The notes under the pieces were generated by a model. The model was not told where the DNA came from. It searched no databases and saw only the letters and a list, made by a program, of their open reading frames with translations. Shown in pieces: positions 46,936 to 49,406 of a stretch of 49,406 bases of DNA (the stretch's first letter is position 1; each line of letters begins with the position of its first letter). This DNA is from Winogradskyella marina (lineage in GTDB: Bacteria; Bacteroidota; Bacteroidia; Flavobacteriales; Flavobacteriaceae): assembly GCF_015645385.1 (NCBI RefSeq), contig NZ_JADOET010000020.1:1-49406 (forward strand). The letters run 5' to 3'. A program made the translations under genes and the position numbers.

Positions 46936-48504
46936 ATGGGCAAAAAGCTATTCGTGTTATTGGTAATACTAATGAGTTTATCTCTTATAGGTATTATTTT
47001 TGTACAATTATTCTTTATAAACAATAGTTTAGAAAACGAGAAGAAGAATTTTACATTTAGTGTAAAACGATCGCTAAGCTTAGTATCTCAAGCTATTGAA
47101 GATTACGAGTATCGCGATTATTTTATGAAACTTCAACCTTATTTAAGAAAAGATAATAAGGCCGATTCTGCTATTATAAAACAGTTATTTATAGCTACTG
47201 AAGAAGATAATGATAAAACCATAATACACCGAAACACGATTTTAGAAGAGCGTTTTAAAGTGCCATCATTGTTCTTTGAAATTGATGCAGACAGTTTTAA
47301 CATTAGTAAACTATCTAGCGAACGCGTTACTGAAACCTATAATAATACCAGCATTGATGGTATTAGACGTATGGATCCAGAAACACGATTGCGAGAGTAT
47401 TCTTCTTTATCTGCTTTAGATAGGCAGGCGTATGAAGATACATTTCAAACATTGTTAAAAGATAAACCCGTTTATAAACGTGTTACAGCAAAGCAAGTTG
47501 AAACCTTACTTAGACGAGAACTCAGATCTGAAGGAATAGATCTTAATTTTGAATTTGCTATTTACGATGATGATTTGGCAACTAAAATAAGATCAGAGAA
47601 TTTTGAATTAGTAGATGAAACAGCTTATGGTGTCTATGTGTTTTTAGATAATAACAACGAGAGCAGTTACAAACTTTATATCGATTTTATTGATAGAAAA
47701 AAGTTCTTGTTAGAATCTGTTTTATGGATGATAATTTTGTCTATCATCTTTACAGGTATTATAATTATTGCTTATGCTAGTGCCATTTATCAGTTAATAA
47801 GACAACGTCAAATTTCACAAATTAAGACGGATTTTATCAATAATATGACGCACGAATTTAAAACACCAATTGCGACGATTAATTTGGCTTTAGATTCTAT
47901 TAAAAACCCAAAAATAATCAACGATAAAGAGAAAGTGTTGCGTTATTTAGGAATGATAAAAGATGAAAATAAACGTATGCATGCGCAAGTAGAAAATGTA
48001 TTGCGTATTTCAAAATTAGAAAAGAACGAATTAAATATTAGTAAAGAGCGCTTAGATACAAACGATTTGGTAGAAGATGCCATAACGCATGTAGAACTTA
48101 TAGTTGAAGACAGACAAGGGTATGTTAAAACACATTTAAATGCTGATAGAACATCAATTTTAGCTAACGACACGCACTTTACAAATGTAATAGTCAACAT
48201 ATTAGATAATGCCATTAAATACTCGGATGGTGCACCTAAAATAGATGTACACACCGAAAACGTAGGAAACAATATTCTTATAAAAGTGGTAGATCAAGGT
48301 AATGGAATGACAAAGGCAGTTGCCAAGAGGGTGTTCGAGAAATTTTATAGAGAACACACTGGAAACGTACACAATGTTAAAGGTCATGGGCTAGGTTTGG
48401 CTTATGTAAAAAGAATAGTAGAAGACCATCAAGGTCATATATCAGTAGAAAGTGAAAAAGGAAAAGGCAGTACTTTTATTATAAAGATGCCGTTAATATC
48501 ATAA
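46936..48504 (+). CDS. Sensor histidine kinase
   Basis: The 522-aa kinase has an N-terminal transmembrane helix (about 4-26), a periplasmic sensor region (about 27-257), a second helix (about 258-282), then the HisKA domain with phospho-accepting His306 (MTHEFKTPIATI) and the HATPase domain (N box DNAIKYSDG, G boxes VVDQGNGMTKAV and GHGLGLAYVKRIV). No HAMP domain is evident between TM2 and HisKA. I associate the pair with the Bacteroidota RprX/RprY group, whose signal is not well defined. The response-regulator gene follows 9 nt later. Confidence 0.95.
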   Translation: MGKKLFVLLVILMSLSLIGIIFVQLFFINNSLENEKKNFTFSVKRSLSLVSQAIEDYEYRDYFMKLQPYLRKDNKADSAIIKQLFIATEEDNDKTIIHRNTILEERFKVPSLFFEIDADSFNISKLSSERVTETYNNTSIDGIRRMDPETRLREYSSLSALDRQAYEDTFQTLLKDKPVYKRVTAKQVETLLRRELRSEGIDLNFEFAIYDDDLATKIRSENFELVDETAYGVYVFLDNNNESSYKLYIDFIDRKKFLLESVLWMIILSIIFTGIIIIAYASAIYQLIRQRQISQIKTDFINNMTHEFKTPIATINLALDSIKNPKIINDKEKVLRYLGMIKDENKRMHAQVENVLRISKLEKNELNISKERLDTNDLVEDAITHVELIVEDRQGYVKTHLNADRTSILANDTHFTNVIVNILDNAIKYSDGAPKIDVHTENVGNNILIKVVDQGNGMTKAVAKRVFEKFYREHTGNVHNVKGHGLGLAYVKRIVEDHQGHISVESEKGKGSTFIIKMPLIS

Positions 48505-48513
48505 AAACGAATT

Positions 48514-49221
48514 ATGGAAGAACAAAACAAAAAAATTCTTTTAGTAGAAGACGATCCAAATTTTGGAACTGTTTTAAAAGATTATTTAATGATGAACGAT
48601 TACGACGTTGTCCATGCTAAAAATGGGATGGAAGGTTTTGAAAAGTTCAAAAAGGACGACTTCGATCTATGTATTTTAGATGTCATGATGCCTTATAAAG
48701 ATGGTTTTACTTTAGCTAAGGAGATCAGAGAAAAAAATGAAGACGTGCCAATTATATTCTTAACGGCTAAAGCCATGAAAGAGGATGTATTAAAAGGTTA
48801 TAAAGTAGGAGCAGACGATTACCTCAACAAACCTTTTGATAGCGAAGTTTTGTTAATGAAAATAAAAGCGATTATGCAGCGTAAAGCCAAAGATACCGTT
48901 GCAGATAGCAAACAATTTGAATTTAAGATTGGTCGTTTCGATCTGAATTCTAAACTGCGTTTCCTTAAATTTGATGGTGAAGAACCTTCTAAATTATCAC
49001 CTAAAGAAAATGAATTATTGCGTTTATTGGCACTACACGAAAATGATTTAATGCCAAGAGAATTAGCATTAACAAAAATATGGAGAGATGACAACTATTT
49101 TACATCGCGAAGTATGGACGTGTATATTGCTAAATTACGTAAATACTTAAAACCAGACCCAAATGTTGAAATTTTAAACATTCATGGAGAAGGCTTTAGG
49201 TTAGTGATAAATAACAAATAA
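48514..49221 (+). CDS. OmpR/PhoB-family response regulator
   Basis: The 235-aa protein has a receiver domain (about 8-120) with acidic pocket LLVEDDPNF, phospho-accepting Asp56 in CILDVMMPYKDGF and Lys106 in YLNKPFDSEVLL, and a winged-helix DNA-binding domain (about 135-232, with LSPKENELLRLLALHENDLM and RSMDVYIAKLRKYLKPDP). It is the partner of the kinase 9 nt upstream. Its targets are unknown, though the palindrome in front of its own operon is a candidate. The nested inverted repeat at 49239-49375 forms its terminator. Confidence 0.95.
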   Translation: MEEQNKKILLVEDDPNFGTVLKDYLMMNDYDVVHAKNGMEGFEKFKKDDFDLCILDVMMPYKDGFTLAKEIREKNEDVPIIFLTAKAMKEDVLKGYKVGADDYLNKPFDSEVLLMKIKAIMQRKAKDTVADSKQFEFKIGRFDLNSKLRFLKFDGEEPSKLSPKENELLRLLALHENDLMPRELALTKIWRDDNYFTSRSMDVYIAKLRKYLKPDPNVEILNIHGEGFRLVINNK

Positions 49222-49238
49222 GTTTCCTTTATATAGTT

Positions 49239-49375
49239 AAAGAGGCTGTCTAAAAAGTTAAAAAACTACTTTTTGTCACATTGAGCGCCGTCGAAATGTC
49301 TTTAAATCTAGAGCATTAGGTTTTTAGACTACGCTCAAATTGACAATAGAATTAACTTTTTTAGACAGCCTCTTT
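49239..49375 (+). repeat. Nested inverted-repeat element acting as terminator
   Basis: Outer arms at 49239-49261 and 49352-49375 (core GAGGCTGTCTAAAAAGTTAA, one base bulged) enclose 90 bases. Inside, TTGTCACATTGAGCG (49274-49288) pairs imperfectly with CGCTCAAATTGACAA (49332-49346), 13 of 15. The outer right arm ends in a T run (TTTTTTTG), so transcripts of the two-component genes should stop here. The inner GTCACATTGAGCGCCGTCGA sequence resembles a dispersed flavobacterial repeat I have met before, so this is probably a mobile, MITE-like or REP-like element. Confidence 0.65.
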
Positions 49376-49406
49376 TTTTGTTATATTCAGAGTTTTTTTT
49401 TTTTTT

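Noticed and set aside
49393..49406. Oligo-T tail as a biological feature
   Set aside because: A pure T run at the very end of the window is more likely a contig edge or sequencing limit than a functional site.

Overview
This window looks like a chromosomal segment of a marine or host-associated member of the Flavobacteriaceae (phylum Bacteroidota). The evidence is the low G+C content, near absence of Shine-Dalgarno sequences, repeated TAnnTTTG promoter -7 boxes, type IX secretion (T9SS) C-terminal sorting domains, a PorD/DUF4835 gene, a SusC-like TonB receptor paired with a DUF4249 lipoprotein, a Bacteroidota-type omega subunit and several DUFs typical of Flavobacteriia. I cannot name the genus. 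The last bases are an oligo-T run that could be a contig edge.

Layout. (1) 1-90: end of an rRNA operon (3' end of 5S rRNA and its terminator). (2) 205-14097, all minus strand: DUF6095 and murQ (peptidoglycan recycling), a flavobacterial structured repeat, DUF4249 plus TonB receptor, monomeric isocitrate dehydrogenase, a pentapeptide-repeat protein, a gene-poor interval (7726-8518), rplS, trmD with two small membrane/coiled-coil proteins, a long-form GAPDH and a DegQ/HtrA protease. Most of these units end in clear hairpin terminators. (3) 14278-18299, plus strand: dapF, a GNAT enzyme, mltG, DUF2279, then an SLT-like protein: a cell-wall group. (4) 18450-22554, minus: RsmI-like methyltransferase, secreted PQQ-type sugar dehydrogenase with a T9SS tail, low-molecular-weight phosphatase, dnaA. 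(5) 22755-26785: a thioesterase, then a minus-strand run yigZ, DMT transporter, HAD hydrolase, ribD, LEA-like lipoprotein. (6) 26837-31857, plus: GNAT, prmC, a lipoprotein, ligA, a multi-pass membrane protein. (7) 31876-33552, minus: a 5'-nucleotidase split into two genes. (8) 33624-41308, plus: DUF6913, dapA, bamD, rpoZ, coaBC, porD, recN, a small lipoprotein, fabI. (9) 41527-49221, plus: a large T9SS adhesin-like protein, GT2 glycosyltransferase, YbbR protein, coaE, and a histidine kinase/response regulator pair, followed by a nested inverted repeat.

Functionally this is mostly housekeeping: envelope building (murQ, mltG, dapA/dapF, bamD, porD, degQ), replication and repair (dnaA, ligA, recN), translation (rplS, trmD, prmC, RsmI-like) and cofactor/lipid synthesis (coaBC, coaE, ribD, fabI). 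I found no phage, insertion sequence, CRISPR array, tRNA or recognisable defence island, and no convincing wholly new system. The items most worth a second look are: a palindromic repeat read in frame inside prmC; two active-site substitutions in CoaBC; the nested inverted repeat at the right end; an apparently transcribed but gene-poor interval with a cluster of TAACAATT motifs beside rplS; helically phased TTTAACG repeats over the degQ promoter; and a terminator-like hairpin with DnaA-box-like sites in the dnaA leader.
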